Part shown: one piece after another, positions 1 to 15,500 of the stretch | Position numbering within the stretch: position 1 is the first letter of the stretch | Layout: every line of letters starts with the position of its first letter | Translations under genes and position numbers: made by a program | Assembly (NCBI GenBank): GCA_935421135.1 | Contig: OW285191.1 | Span: 10,839,700-10,903,699, forward strand | Length of the DNA: 64,000 bases | Source: Bugulina stolonifera | Taxonomy: Eukaryota > Bryozoa > Gymnolaemata > Cheilostomatida > Bugulidae | Direction of reading: 5' to 3' | The notes under the pieces: model-generated | What the model saw: only the letters and a program-made list of their open reading frames with translations | Told to the model about the DNA's origin: nothing | The model's database searches: none

Positions 1-584
1 AAATTTTGCTGATCAGCTATTTGCCATTTTCATTCGCACTCAAATATTTATTTTAAGACAACTGTGCAAATTATACAGGAAACTCTGTGTTCATAGAATC
101 AAGCAATGACTCTGTATTATAATATCCTACCAGACAGTGTGTAGAAATTCTTCATAGATTTTCCAGAAACTTTGACGTGACAGCCCATTGCGTCGTCGGT
201 ACTCTAACAGGTTATCATATTGTGTATGTGATGTGAACCAGTTAAGCAGTAATTAATATGCAGAATAGCAGTAAATACTACAATCAAGCCATGTAGAACT
301 ATTATTAATACAGCTATGTGGTTTGAATATAAGGTCGTAAGGGCGTAGTGAGCCATAGCTGATTGATTACTAGAACTTGGTCTATCTACACCTATCGCTT
401 CCAATCTGATTATTCTATGTGTATAGGAGAGACGATACACAGTGTACTGGAAAAAGACAGTCAAACCAAACAGGCTCCAACTTCTAAGTCCGCGTTACAG
501 CAGCCACACATCCAATGCGTTACGACAGCACCTCTACCGACAGCCATATCTGGATCAGCAGCAAGTTCCAGGTCAACAAACAAG
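1..584 (+). promoter_or_regulatory. Region upstream of the PEAK-like gene
   Basis: I see no separate gene here. The reading frame of the first coding exon stays open upstream to an in-frame ATG at 417, which would add 56 residues. That ATG has T at -3, while the ATG at 585 has A at -3, so I treat 417-584 as 5' leader. A CCAAT pentamer lies near 400. Whether the promoter is here or further upstream cannot be told. Confidence 0.35.
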
Positions 585-3500
585 ATGTCTTTCTTTAAGA
601 CTTTTCTCAAGAAAGGTATGTAGGCTATATTTGTGTATTCTATTCAAGAAAGTGCTAGACCAATAGCTGTAATGTTGGGTACATTAAAATCTTTGCCTTT
701 TGACACTAGAAGTGACTTATTTGTTTTAAAAAGACATGGATAAAATCCTGTAAGTTATGTGTACAGAATTCTAGTAAAATAGCTTGAAATACAAGCAAAA
801 TCAAAACTTGTATCTGATAATATTTTGGTTTACGTGTCTTTTTATTTCAACTACGTAGATTATAGTATTGGAATTTATTTTGACATAATAATTATTATAA
901 TTGCTGCATATTAGTACGCAATAATTCTAATAAGGTGATCGGTTGCTCTGCTAGCTACAGCACTTTTTATAACCTCCTAATCCCACCGAATAATTATGTT
1001 TAGTCCACATGAGCTCGGAGTTTTGGTAAAAATATTTGTACAGAATCTGCATACTTACAATGCACGTTCTTTTGAAATTTTTTGGTAAGTTTTCTATTTG
1101 TACCTGTACAAAACATGTGTTTTTAACTGTCATGTCGCAACAATTTGTAATGCGTTTTTAGACTTTTACTAATGAACCTGTTCTATCTGTTCTCTATATT
1201 TATATGTCATCATGCTAAAGTTATATGCTAGATAGCCTAAATACAGGCTACATACTAGAATGTGGTATAGAAATAAGCTAACAAGCGTCTTTAGGAAACA
1301 TGTCTTAGGTCATGTGTGAACTACGTGTAGATCAAGTGTGAGCGATATGTGGACTACGTGTAAATACATGTGTAGACCATGTGTGAACTATGAGAAGATA
1401 CATGTGTAAATCATCTGGAGGCCGTGTGTAGACAATGTGTGGACCATGTGTAGACCATATGTGGACCATGTGTAGATCATATGTGGACCATATGTAGACC
1501 ATATGTGGACCATATGTGAACTACAGTTGTATGTGTGGACTATGACTGTGTAGATAGATGTGCAGAGACATGTGTAGGCCATGTGTAGGCTATGTGAAAG
1601 CTACAAGTATGGACATATAAATGTGTAGACAAAAATGTGTATATTGTATGTGGGCCTTTCGTGGGCCCTGTGTACACCATGTATCGGCCTTTTGTGGGTC
1701 TTGTGCAAGACGGGTTATCTACCAGGTATTAGGGTTTTGGTATCACTTTGCTAGCTGCATGAATTTTGAATATCAACTACATTCAAAAGTTTCGTCTATC
1801 AAAATCACACTCACACTGAATCTTGTTGATTCATATCTTGAGTATGAGTAAGAGATCAATTGGATTCTATACTGATATAAAAGGGAGCCACTGATATCAA
1901 TATTCACATCTATATTAGTGGAAGAACGGTTCCACCCTAATTTCCTACCCTTCTCGTGAGATCTGAAACTGTGTGCTAGTGGGAAGCGTTATGCATTCTA
2001 CAATTCTATATTCCAACTAATACTCTAGATTACATCTTTCAAATTTAGGTGCAAAAAGAACATCATTGACCCAAAAAATACATGTAAAGCATCTGCACCG
2101 AATATCTTGATAACTTCTCCTTTGGAAGTGTAAAATTAGTATTGAAGTTTCCTAATTGCGTAATACTCGACTTACAAATCTGATGGAACAATTACATTGT
2201 TATACGTCTTATGAGGTTCACTGCCCTAAGCTAGGACTTTACCCATTGGAGTAAGATATTAACCCCAATCTGATCTGACCTCGTATTTAGCCTGAGGTCC
2301 TCAGTCTTGAGCACCGCCATACTTGTCAAATGGCTCAGATATTGAGGTAATGCACAGTTTACATATATGAGTTCTATCAATCCACATGAGCTTATCTTCA
2401 CGCAGTCAGCAAGAACTCATTCTTCCTCCAACATACATTTATATTATTATACTTCATAATTGTTGGTAGGGCCAAGGGCTGAGAAATATGAAGTGAGAGT
2501 TATCTTTTATTCTTTAACCATATCGCTAAGTTTGTAGTATAATAAGTATACATGTAAAAGTGTAGTATAAGAGGGTTTTTGCAATATAATGCAGAAACAT
2601 ATACTGTAAGTTATGTGTGTAAAAATGGCGACGTTCAGTGTCTTATGAATCATGCCTGCAGATTATTAATAAATTCTTCTATAAGTGTAGACATATGAAC
2701 GCTAACTAACATGGTAGCCTTAGCTTGAAATGTTGGGATGCTGGTTTGCAGTGACTTCAATTATACATGTAATTAAATTAAAATTATTGCCCAAGAAAAT
2801 AATTTTTTGTCATTTTGATCATTTCATATTAGCAGAAGCAAATAATAATTATCTTAACTAAGAGGAGAGGTGGGCCAGTTTCAATTATTACATGTCGAGA
2901 TAAACACATTGCATGAACTACCAGCAGTTTTAATTATTATTGATTTTTAAGCATAGGTACATGTATACGATTTAAATAGCCTACGTACACCAGTATAAAT
3001 TTAGGAGAACACAAGGATGTTAGCGAGAATTTAGAGCTGGTGACTTTTCATGGTGACAAACAGGTTCTTTCTCTCACATAGCTTGTGTCAGCAGAATCGA
3101 TATAAGTACTTTGGTAACGGTTAGATAAAACGCTTGCAGCTTGGTAGGAAACACTGCTGATACAATGCTCTGGTATAATATGTACAAAATGAAAGAGTCT
3201 GTAGCACATAGGTGCACCAGGTGTTATTCTTCTAATGTATGAGAAGGCTGCTATTATAGGAACTGAACTTTGCATGGCTTGATCTAAAGGGAGTAGTGGC
3301 AGCTAATAGCATTTTATAGACTCTAATATATCAATCTCATTTTCATGACCAGGTGGTAGTTACCACCATCTAGTATCTCTAAACTATATGGTTATTGATA
3401 GATGTAGGCAGGTATTATAGCTGTATGAATAATTGATTGCATCATAACAATAATTATAATGTACATTATTAACAAAAGAATGCTACTGATAGTCAAATTG

Positions 3501-6500
3501 TATCAAATAAAGTGGAAGCAATTGTAATTAGTGGAAATTATTACGGTTTCTATTTAGCTGAGAATAAAATTAACAGATATTAGTTAGTGTAACTATCTGG
3601 TATACCAATGTTCAAATTGCACACTATCTATTATATTCTGTTAGACGTATTAGTCCAAATACATCTATGTAGTTCGATTCGTTGTTTTCCATATGCAAAA
3701 CAATATACTGTAACAGATTGGTTTGTAATGCACTCAAGTTATGAATTTAGAAGTTGAACAGGTTTCTCTTTAAAAGTATCTGTAGCCTTAGTAGCAATGA
3801 TACAAGTTATAGGCAAGTGTTTGGGTCACACAAACAGTTGCAGAATTTAGTCCCTCTACAGAAAGCGTTGTGGACCCTAGGGCTACCGCTGACGTCTGGA
3901 CATGGTAAATTATGTAAAGCAGGCTGCCTTGCACGATATTGAATGCTAGGATAAATAATGTGATAAAATCTAACATTACATAGTACATTCACTAGTGTGA
4001 AACGGCCTTCACATTCACTGATATGTACACATGAGCGTTCGCTGTATATGGAACCCTTACCAATGCCGCATAATTATTTCTTGTGTCCTAAATTGATGTA
4101 CACGTACATAATAGTATTTTCACCTCTTTTATGGGGCTACATTTAATTGTTCGGAGAGGTATTCATGTCACACACAGATCTCTAGAGATTAGCAATGCTG
4201 CATACATCAGATATATGCATATATTTATAGAATCAATGTAGCGTATCCTCGGCACGGCTAATCCTTCCTTTTTATAGGATCTGAGTCTAGATAAGACACG
4301 GCTATACTTCACACTAATCTCTTAATCTATTACATGGTGACCCTGTGTATAGTGTAGTGTAGAAATCAATGCTGTACTAGACATAGTATAGCTACAATAT
4401 CAATTTCCAGTGTAGACATCATTGTGGTAATGGCTATAGCATTATAGCCATCATACTGCAAATTTAGTGTGATTACCTGAAGGATATCAGTGTAAAGCAG
4501 ACATACATTGTGAATGACTTCAGTATATTATGTATTCTATCAACTGACATTTTTACATTCACTGATATAATATACATATCAAGGAACATGAGTACCCTTG
4601 GTCACAGGTATTCTGGAATACTCAGTTCTAAAGGTAGGTAAAGCACTTGCAAGCACCTTTTATGGTACGTGGTAAATTGTTGATGTAATATATTATGTAC
4701 CCTAGATAAGGAATTGGTGCTGGCCTCAAACAGGGAAAAGAAAAAATTTTTCATCGCTGGAAACAGAACTGAAAACATGGTGATTGACGACATATGCACA
4801 TAGGCATGCACCTGTAAATCATGCATCAGAGGTTCCTGTATTAAGCTTGCAGCATTAGCTTGCTTTACGAATTCTGAAAATTTCTGCAACCCCATGGCAT
4901 AATTTTAATTTTAATAATATTTGCATGATGTATACAATTTTAATATTTTTGCACACCCAAATATTCACTAAATTACCCTATACAATTATAAAAACCATTC
5001 GATTTATAATGATGTTGTAATATTAAATTATTTTAGTATTGCAATTGATGTACTACTAAATACCAAACTGAAGAGTTTCATGTTACACCCACAAATAGTA
5101 GATCATATATTATGCTATCAGAATGTTTTTGAAGTTGTCTCCTCTCATTTCAAGGGGGATATGTCCTTTTAAATGCACAGTACAAACAACCTGATAAAAA
5201 CAAATAGTGTCATTCTCGTAGAATAAGGATATGACTGTTGGTGTATCAGTGAGTTCAGTCATAGTAAGTTTATGCATGCAGTTGGAATGTTAACTTGTCA
5301 TGTGTTATAAATCCTTCTGACCTAAGTCATAGTTCACAGAACTATCTTGCTGATGGCAGCTTCCTTGGCCATTGTAATGTATGGAGGCATGTGGAATATT
5401 GCTTCTCTGTATGTTACACACCAGTAGCCTATGTATACTGTTAGTGCATTGATTAAATTAATTGGGGAGGGTAGTGGCGCAGCCCCTTCTCCCATAATCG
5501 ATGTACTAGAGCCATTTGTATTTTCTACCCATCATATATAACATTACATGTACATATATTGTAGTATACAACATAGGTATACATATTAGTTACGTATTAT
5601 TACTATTATTACCATACATTGTCAAGTGACACTAGAAATTTTATCATAAAAGCGACCTGCCCTACACTGATTGCTATTTCATAAAGACACAGGCCTGCTA
5701 CACCCTAGCCTAATTTCTTACATTCAGTACCTTAATAGAGGATAAACCCTACACATGTCTCGCTAATCCATCCCTTAATATGTTGGAAACTATGCTCACA
5801 TATTTGAAATATCCATAGCAACCAACTTTGCATGAATTTCTGGCCATTCAACTAGACTTCACATAAGTGACTTTCACTGTAAGGTCAGGATTCGGACTGT
5901 TTAACAATCGCATGCATTACTATTGCAGGCAAGAAATCGGAGACTATCGGCCATAGTACAGGGCAGAAACTGGAGCAATTGGTAAGTTACTACTCAGCAT
6001 TTATAATTTCTAAAAACTGGTCTTTTCTGTGAAGAGAATTTATGCAACATGAATAATATAGTGTATGGTTAATGACAGAATTATTGATAAGAAAGCTATA
6101 AAATCGTATTTAATATTCACCAAATGATGGTAGGGAAGCTTTTCCTAATGATTTCCTGTGACATTCTTTAGTCTATGAGTGTTGTATAATGCATATACAT
6201 GTGAATGTGAATTTACACATTGCTTAATTACACATAATATGCATAATAATGATGTAAGCTGCACAAAGGTTTACACTGCATTTATAGAATAATGTTGACT
6301 GTTGTTGACATGGTCAGTGGCAGTAGCCACATGGTTACAGAGTAACCACATGGAAGTAATGTCTGTGAAATACCACAGAGTAGCTCCATGTGGTAGAGCA
6401 GAGCATTTGTTTGGTTTACTTGAGTCAGCTGTGAATAATTTCTGTCTCTTACAACCTGGGAACGGTTCATCCATCTCATTGGGAAGGAATAGCTTCCTGT

Positions 6501-9500
6501 CTATTGACCAATGACAGTAGCAGCTGCTCGGACTCAGCGAACCAATTGGCGATCAATCAAACGAGTCGGCTGCGTAACCAAAGTTCATTAAAATAGCCCT
6601 CAAACCTAAAACTACTGAAATATGGCACTTTCTGGAATTAAGGCTATAACAGTGAATAAACAGAACTTTGATGAATACATGAAATAGAATATGAGCACAT
6701 GTGACATACTTCAGTAACCTTAGCCTACACGGACAGCCATATTGCTAAAGAAAGAACAAAGGCTAGGGCCGGCCTAAAAGACCTCACGTCTGGGCAACAT
6801 CTTCTACTTTGTCCTGCAATCTTCAGCATAGACAATGCATACAGTATGTCTGTTGCGTTTTAGAAGTGACATACATGTAGATATTCTAGAATTATCTTCT
6901 CTCTTACTCTAATACTGTAGTCCGCTTCTGTCATTAAGCCATTTACGAACGTTTATAGCATCTGTAACAATTCTACCAGCTGTGTATTCATCTAGCATTC
7001 TGTTGTGGCCAAGAAGCAGTTTTCATCTGATAACATCAATGAAATGTATATGAATAACTCTGGCCTGTATTTATGTACACTGCATAAGTACAGAGACAAC
7101 CATTTTAGTACCATCCTTCATACCTTTTCACATTATGTGCTGTACAACATTACACATACATGTATCTACATACATAAGTACACATAACACATATGCAGTA
7201 AGTACACCACTTTCTAATATGCTCTACATGTGCAGTATAATCAGTACGTCTTATAAAAGATAGACACTGTATCTTTTCATGAAACAGATTTGTAAATCAT
7301 GACCTGCATCTGAACAGCATAAGGCTTCTTTTTATTATTTTATCAGTGTACAGTCATTACACGTGTGTAATAAAGTACTTATTCTAGTATACCCTGTGCG
7401 CAAGCACTAGATAAATGTGATTAACAGTTGTAAAGCTACTAATCCAGCATCTATTTAAGATTATCTCTTTATATACCTCTGGGCCTCTCATTAGTCTCTT
7501 TCTTCTACCTTCAGTAAATCTTGAACAGCAAAATTGTAAGATTGAACATAACTGATATTAATAATGTGTGTGAAGTGCGAGACGATAATTTACAAAATAA
7601 TTTGGCCTGCTGGTGAATGTAATCACTCGTAATTACGGTTTTTCTTTCTCAGTTTTTCAATCTGCTCCAATTTAGGAGATGTTATGTGCGATGACACAGC
7701 ATACTTGAAATAAGATTTTCTCATAACTTCTGCAGAGTCTACTAGACTCCAGTGTTTGAAATCCAACAGGTTCCCTGGTGATGTTATGGAGGGCAGCTTC
7801 GTTAATTCCAACATGATGGACTAACCTTTCTATAACTGAGTTTAATTGTGGGAAGCACATATGCATAATTAGTGTCTTTGGGTAGAAGATTTGGACTCTC
7901 TAAGATTACACTACTATATTAGCAGTGCTACTCTCAACTAAAAGGGTGCAACTGTGGGTGGGTGTGTCACCAGCCCATGGATTATACCAATTACCAGGCC
8001 TATCGTGTAGGTGGGTTTCAGCTTAGTTTAGCCTATGTCCAAGCTTAATAAACTAACTTAGGTAAGGGGCTTATGCTCCACCCGTTTATTTGAAAGGCAT
8101 ATGCCTACATGTATAGAATCCACACTAAAATTATTCTAAAGTGGTGAAAATGGCATGAGAGATCATTTCTTATGGCTCATTAGCTAATATAAGTAACTAC
8201 TTGGTAAGACAGGGGTGGTCGCTATAATCAGCATGGCACCTACTTCCCATGGGGTTTATTTAAGTTAAGATGGAAATCCCATCGTTAACATCCAACAAGC
8301 TGCTCCGGAAAGCTGATATTTTACATGTATGAGTATGTGTAATATATGTAATATCAAGAATAAAGAATGTTACATCATATGAAACGCACAAGTACACCTA
8401 CAAGCATATCTAAGCATTATGAAGAAAGTAGACAAACTACAGTACCTGCATAGCAGAATTCAATTGCTTCCAACCATGTGTACATGTACATGTAAAAGGC
8501 CTAATCAATAATATTATAGAAGAAAAATTTTACAATGTAGATGATACCAAATAATGATCATTATTAAACTAAATTACATCGACTTGATCAAAAGTTGAAT
8601 TAGTTGTAAGAATACCAAACAAACTAACTTATGCTTTCTGAATCAACACCTCGGAAATATATATAGTCTAAATTGTATGCTTACGCAATGGCCTATAACT
8701 ATACATCTAGAATACTATGAAATAAATGAAGAAACTGTTTGTATCGATTATTCTCTAATTTAAAAATGAGGAACTATTTATCTGAAGTGGCTCACAATAA
8801 TTGCCACAGAGGAAGGTATTGCTCACCAGCCCATGGTATGATCATGGTGAACCTGTACCATCTACTTTATCTTTATCTGACAGATAATATTTTATATTAG
8901 TGCATAAATGATTCACATTTACAATACAAGAGGCCGTACTTCACGTCTCGAACCCATTTAGTCTTCGAGCCTCACAGATGAGACTACCGTCTATCTGTGG
9001 TATCTCTCTAACATTGTTCTTTACTCTCCCAGGAAAAGAACAGTAAACATTCCAGCTACGTCAAAGGCAAACAGATGGTGGTAGACAACTGGGTTATGGA
9101 GCAAAATAGCACCAACAGACTAGATATAAATTCTACCAACAGTTCACCGTCTGCATCTATACCTGATGACATCATTGCGGAAAAAGACGACATGATCAGT
9201 AGTAAAACAGCACACAGTAAGAGACCAGGTCTGAACGCTGCCTTGAGCGTCTCTGTAGATCACATGATCACAGGAAAAACCAGCACAAAGGTAACTATCG
9301 CATAGAATGTACAACATAGGCTGTACAGATGCATGGTGGGCATTTATGTAAAAGTATTCACTTCTGCTCTGAGTTTGAACATAGATGCTATTCTATTTAC
9401 CATTCTTCATGCCAGTCTAAGGTCGCACTGACACAAATCTCCATGGATTAATCTTAATCAAGTTGTTGTTGACCAGTAACACTCAACTAATAATTATAAA

Positions 9501-12500
9501 CACATTTGGATAAAATTAATTAGCAAATCACTGGGTTAAAGTTGTCAAATTGAAAAATTACAAATTATAAATCATTGATTCCCGTAGCCTTAGCTCATTA
9601 TATGATTAATGATAATTAACCACATTCCCATTTTCTAGCAGTACGGTCATTTTGATATGAAAACAAGTTAAATTTTTTATAAATTTGATCCATGTTGTTG
9701 CACACATCATCGAAAGAATGCTTGAAGGTGGAGATGATAGAATGGAACAATTTGGTTTCTAAGCAGCATAGTGTAAATGTGCAACTGAACATATGCATGC
9801 TAAAGGTGTAACTGGTGAACACTGCATGCCCCTATTTACAATCTGGTTACGAAGCTGGTGAACACTGCATGCCCCTATTTACAATCTGGTTACGAGTGTT
9901 CGGTTACTAACCAAAATTTATTAATACAGTGTAGTATATATATAAATTGTAGAGCTCAGATAAATAGCAGTAATAATAGTAGATTTAATTCATTTTCTAT
10001 TCTGAAACGGTAGCTACACCGTAAGCACTTGTCACGGTGACGTATTGACATTCTTTCAATTTCCCATCATCACAGGTGTAAAGGATTTATTATCTTGCAC
10101 TTTTGAAAATATTCCGCAGTCTGTTGGTCTAGTTAGTGGACTTCAAGACACACCTTCATAGAACAAAATTCCTCATTCTACAGTATTCTCAAAATAGTTT
10201 ATTGGAAGTATGGGCCTACGTGACTTAGCAATGCACGCAACGTTCCAAGGATTAATAGCTCCATATTACTGAACATATGACCTTCTCAGAGTATCTAAAC
10301 AAATATTTAGTGTCAGCGAGCAGATGCAATCCTAATTTATGTGTTCCCTTTAAAAGTAAAAAAGCTTTCTCTTGTGTACTAATTGTGTCCAAGATGTTTA
10401 TATTATGGAGCAAAATATGGATTAGGTTGTCGTTTGGAGATTTGTTGCTGATCACATCTTAGAAAGTGCACATCATTAATCTTGGATTATCTCAATTTTT
10501 GTATAGCATTGCTATTTTTATTCTTCCAAGCAGACAGATAACATCTATTTGGTTTTATGTAGCTAACATACATTATTCGTTGTCCAGAATCCTACAGATT
10601 CTCTACAAATATCAGGGAATTCTAACTGACTTAACTAGCCTATTCCACCAGTCACCAGAAAAACTTGAGAAGCTGTTCTCACACTCTTGTATGTGGAAAA
10701 CCCCACCCTGAACTTGCGTGAAACTCAAATAAATCCTAATGTTTGTTACTGACTACATTACAGGGGGAGACAAAGTCAGAAAGTCTGAGGGGGAGTGTCT
10801 CGCCCAGAGAATCGTTGCAGAGACCTGACAAGAAACCACCACCTCCTCCAACCTCTTCTACTTCCACCAAGTCTGACAAGACAAAGCGGAATAGTGACAG
10901 TGTGTTGAAACTAGCTGACAAACGGATCAGTCAACTCAGTATAAACAATAACATTCCAATTCACCAAGATGTTAAGGTAGAGTATTGTTATACAAGGGTT
11001 TTGATACCAACATATGTATCGGTCCGAGTATTAACCAGATGAACTATTAGCAGCATAAAGAGTTGTGTCTGAGAGTTGTCGCCACGTGGCACAAATGCTA
11101 CATGTAATAGATTGTACATGTGCACCTAATTTCATAATACATGTACTCCCAAGTTGTTATCCTTTACTTTTGCTATTGCAATGAACAATTATATCAGTTT
11201 TTGATTGGAATAACTAAGATGACAGTACACTGTATCTGCATCTACATGTAATTGACTTGAGATATCTGGTACAGACTCAAGATGGTGGCAGGCAAACTGA
11301 AAAAGGCCAGCTCTGCCTTTGTTCGTTCACCCAATATGTTTTAAAAACCATATTATATACGAAGCAATACAATAATTATATTCATCTGTAGGGCAACAAG
11401 TTAGTCTTGACTAAAGATAGAAATGGAGACTTTATACCAGGCCCTGTGGCACCAGATCCAGCCAATAAAAAGAAGGTTAAGATAGACGATAGACCAGATG
11501 GTCTGTATGATGAACCGTGGAGTGATGTTGACACAGTTATAACTAGAAGTATTCTTAAGATGGAGGAATCTGTATCTAAGTCTACTGGAAGATTAGTTAG
11601 TAAGCAGTTCAAGGTTCCGGAACCTCTGAGACTCAACGGGAAAAAAGCCGTCAATGTTCATACAAGACAAATCTCAATGCCAGATACACGGTGAGCCTCT
11701 CCGACACTAAATCATATTCAAAATACATTTTTGAGCATTTTATTCTGCTTCAAATCCTGGTAATTACATAGACAAACTACATTTCCAGCTCTAAGGAACT
11801 TGCTGTGTGTTGAACTTGCTTAGAGATGTCTACCGCTGTCGGAGTTTTATAGTACAGCACTTTCTAGATATCAACTGAGATTGAACTCTCAGCAGTACTA
11901 ATTCTACTAGTCCATATGCCAGGTGGGGTTGCTAATGCTGTCAAAACTTTCTCTTCTGGTTGGGCTGTTCCACTCACCGGATGGTGGTGCCCTAATGTTC
12001 CTGGCACTACCACATTCCAACTAGTTGACTCTTTTGATCTTTTCACAGCTCATAGAATATAATGGCCATGAGATTAAACGCACAAACTGTACCCTGTCAG
12101 TAGAAAGGGCAATTCAGGACATTAATACTACTTTATGTTTAAAGAACACGGTTTTGTTATCTTGGATTATAACCTTATATCTCTTCAGTTTGAGACCTGC
12201 TTGCTATAAATCTTGTGACTGTTGATGTTCACCCATGCGCAATTAGTGGTACTCTTAGGAAACTATACCCAGGCTTACCTTGCTCTACTGCTGGTGAAAA
12301 TCAGGGAGACATAAACTGCAGTATATGAGTTGTGTTGGGGTATTCATTTTGGATTGAGTTCAAAAATTTTAATTGAAAATCTCCTGTGTAATCAGGAAGA
12401 TTTGGTAGCCCATACTATGCGAATTCTCTACTACTAAAACCTACATGAGGTCATCTCCAGCTGTAACAAACGGTAACAAGTCCCAGCTAGGGTATAGCTG

Positions 12501-15500
12501 CAGTACATGAGCATGTTTACCATGCTTGCCAAAAAATTTTAAATTATCTCTAAATCTCTTTATACACATCTCAATGACATTCACTCAAGACATATCCCCG
12601 ATGCTGAAAGACATACCATAAAACTTTAGCCTATTTCTATTTAACAGACGGGTGGGTCCCATGAAGGACCTCAGTAAATCAGGCAAAGTTTCGCCACTAA
12701 GTGCCACAGACTCGGGATACGAATCCAATAGCACCACAACTACTATACAACGAGGTCACAGTAGTGCATCTGATCTAACACACAACAGAATATCAGCGCT
12801 ACCTAGCAGTGCCAGCCTTCGATCAGTTGTTACCAAGCCAACACCCATAGATTCTCTTCCAATGTGTTTAGACCAGATTGGCGCACTGAACGTGCTAACA
12901 TTACAGGTGAGCATAACTCTCTTGTTCAAATCGGATAACTCTTTCTTCTCTCAGTGGCCACAACAGCACTCCCTGTGATAAAACTGCAATGCAATTCTGA
13001 GATGCAATCATAACTTTGTTGTAGTGCAAGAATAAACATATTTCAACTTTGCGGAAGTTTGTGTTAGAATACATCTCTCTGTCAAATCTCATACTGTAGA
13101 AGTCAGATTTTGGGAAGCACATGTAACTATCCAGCTCTAAAAAAGTACTTGAAAGAAAATAGAAAACTGAAAATTTTACAGAATATGACATTAATTTGTC
13201 AGAAAATGACACAGTAGTGCTGCTTAAGAAGCCATTTAAAGGGTGGTGGCTAATGATCTTCTCCACTCATCTGTTACGGTCCTTTAACTTAACAAAAGGA
13301 TATTACCAGTCGCGAACATACATGAGATGTTTCTGTAACTTACAATAAATGTATTGAGTGTGGCTCTGAATAAGCTGTCTCTTATCCTTAGACTAATAGT
13401 TGATAGCCACTAGTTGAACCACTTGTGACTCCACTATTGCCATAACATTGTTGGTGTATAAAGGGTGGAGGTGGCATTGGTGTAAGTCTGCGATGATTGT
13501 ACATGTAATTATTGCCCAAGGATTAATTAATCTATTTTTACCCCCAATCCTTTTCCCATTAATATAATCAATGTCATTGTGCCATTATTATTCATGAGGA
13601 ACTAACAGGTGATTGCTGTACATACCAAACTATGTTATACATAATACAATATTATAGGTTATTACTAGCTGATTCATGTACCACATATTTTGAGGAATTA
13701 TTACTGCAGTTAAGCTGTCGTGACAGTGCTGTAGAGAATACAACATTATAAGGTAGCGGAATGTTTGTACAATATTTTAACAGCAGAGAATAGTAGCATA
13801 TATTGTGAATGTTCAAATATAAACCAGGTCCACACATTTTTACAATGTTTGTAGACTATGCAATTATTTGCTGAAAATGCTCCACAGATAACATGTACAT
13901 GTATAGAAACTCAGCCTCGGAGTCCCAAGTTTCATCAAAATTTGGGTGACATGTTGCAGGAACTGCAAGTGTTTGAGTGAATACGTTCATATTGACCCCA
14001 AGCACTTTCGTACCCAATATACATTCAATTACACCCTCACTTTTCAACAAAACTTGAGACCGTGTGACTTTTAATTCCACACAGGTGCCGGCGTATTTTA
14101 TGTTATCCAAATGTAGTCTGATATCTATGTGCACAGGCTGCAGGTCTACTCAGGCACCAGGCCGCAGCAGGCCGCAACAGGCCGCAGCAGGCTGCAGCAG
14201 GTCGCAGCAGGCTGCAGTAGGTCGCAACAGGCCGCAACAGGCCGCAACAGGCCGCAACATTAATTTTAGTTCAGTATTATAGTTCTGCTGCATATTATTT
14301 TATCTTACTGTTACACTGAACTAACAAATTGACTGTGTTGCCTACATTCTTGATACACAGGCTATGCACAACGTTTAGGTGCAGGCTGCTAGCTGTATCG
14401 CACCTTCTCTCTCTACTCAACACTATGTTCTATAGAAACTGCTAAAGACATTTCTGCAAAGAGACAGTTTGGCAGCACAAGAGTGTGATATCGAGTGGAA
14501 AGACTTGTCTATTGAAGATGGCTCATCACTAATGCATAGTAACAACAGATGTGTGTTCTACAAAGGCCATCTCAACCACCAGCCTGCTCAATCTGTGACA
14601 ATCATGGTAGGTACATAGGCACACATACTCTGTACATGTGCTTGCAGGTGATACTACATGTACTACACAATCATATCTGGATATGAATGAAATTACACTT
14701 AAACACAGCTGAAATTGATAGTTCCTCTGCACATGGAAAGACGGGCTGTTCTACTGTATTGAATATAAAATTATCAGAGATGCCAGACTCGAGTTAAAGA
14801 CTCTCACTCGAGTTAATTCAAGCAACATTTTATGGCTTATTAGAAAGACTCATAACTTGAATATACAGCTGTCAAAAACTTGTAACTTGAATTGTAATTC
14901 AATTATGGCTATGCATGATCAAAGACTCTTAACTCACACATCATTATGTTGAAATATTCAATAACTCGAGTTTTCATTGGGCAGCTGTGAATTGTAATGA
15001 ATTGAAATAACCACAGTTATAACCACCAACCACAACCACAAATATAACACATTTTACACTAAAACTGTGACATTTTGCTTTGAAATTTGAACCTCTGACA
15101 CCATTTCCTAACAACTTTTCACCATAAGCTAAATAATAACCCAATAACTCTATAAAAAGACTCGAGTTAAACAAGAAAAGAATTGAATTGAAACTTGCTT
15201 GTAGTTAACTTGGAAAACTTGACAAAAACTTGAGTTTCTGGGGGCATGTAAATATTTAACTCGTAACTTGAAAGTGTTGATCTGTCACTGAAAGAATTGA
15301 CTTGTAACTTGAAGAGTCACAACTAAGAGTTGGCCATGGAAACTTGAGTTTCCAAAATAAAACTTGTACACATCTCTGAAAATTATAGAATTCACACCTA
15401 GTTATGTAGTTACGTAGTTACGTAGTTGCGTAGTTGCGTAGTTACGTTGTTACTTCAACTTATCAGCAGTTGTGTTCTCGTTATCAGAAGTTGTCTTCTT

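Noticed and set aside
363..584. N-terminal extension of the PEAK-like protein
   Set aside because: The frame is open, but the upstream ATG (417) has a poor context and the translation is featureless; the ATG at 585 is preferred.
11864..12046. Minus-strand 60-codon frame with fairly protein-like sequence
   Set aside because: No splice context, no family resemblance, and it sits inside a PEAK-like gene intron.
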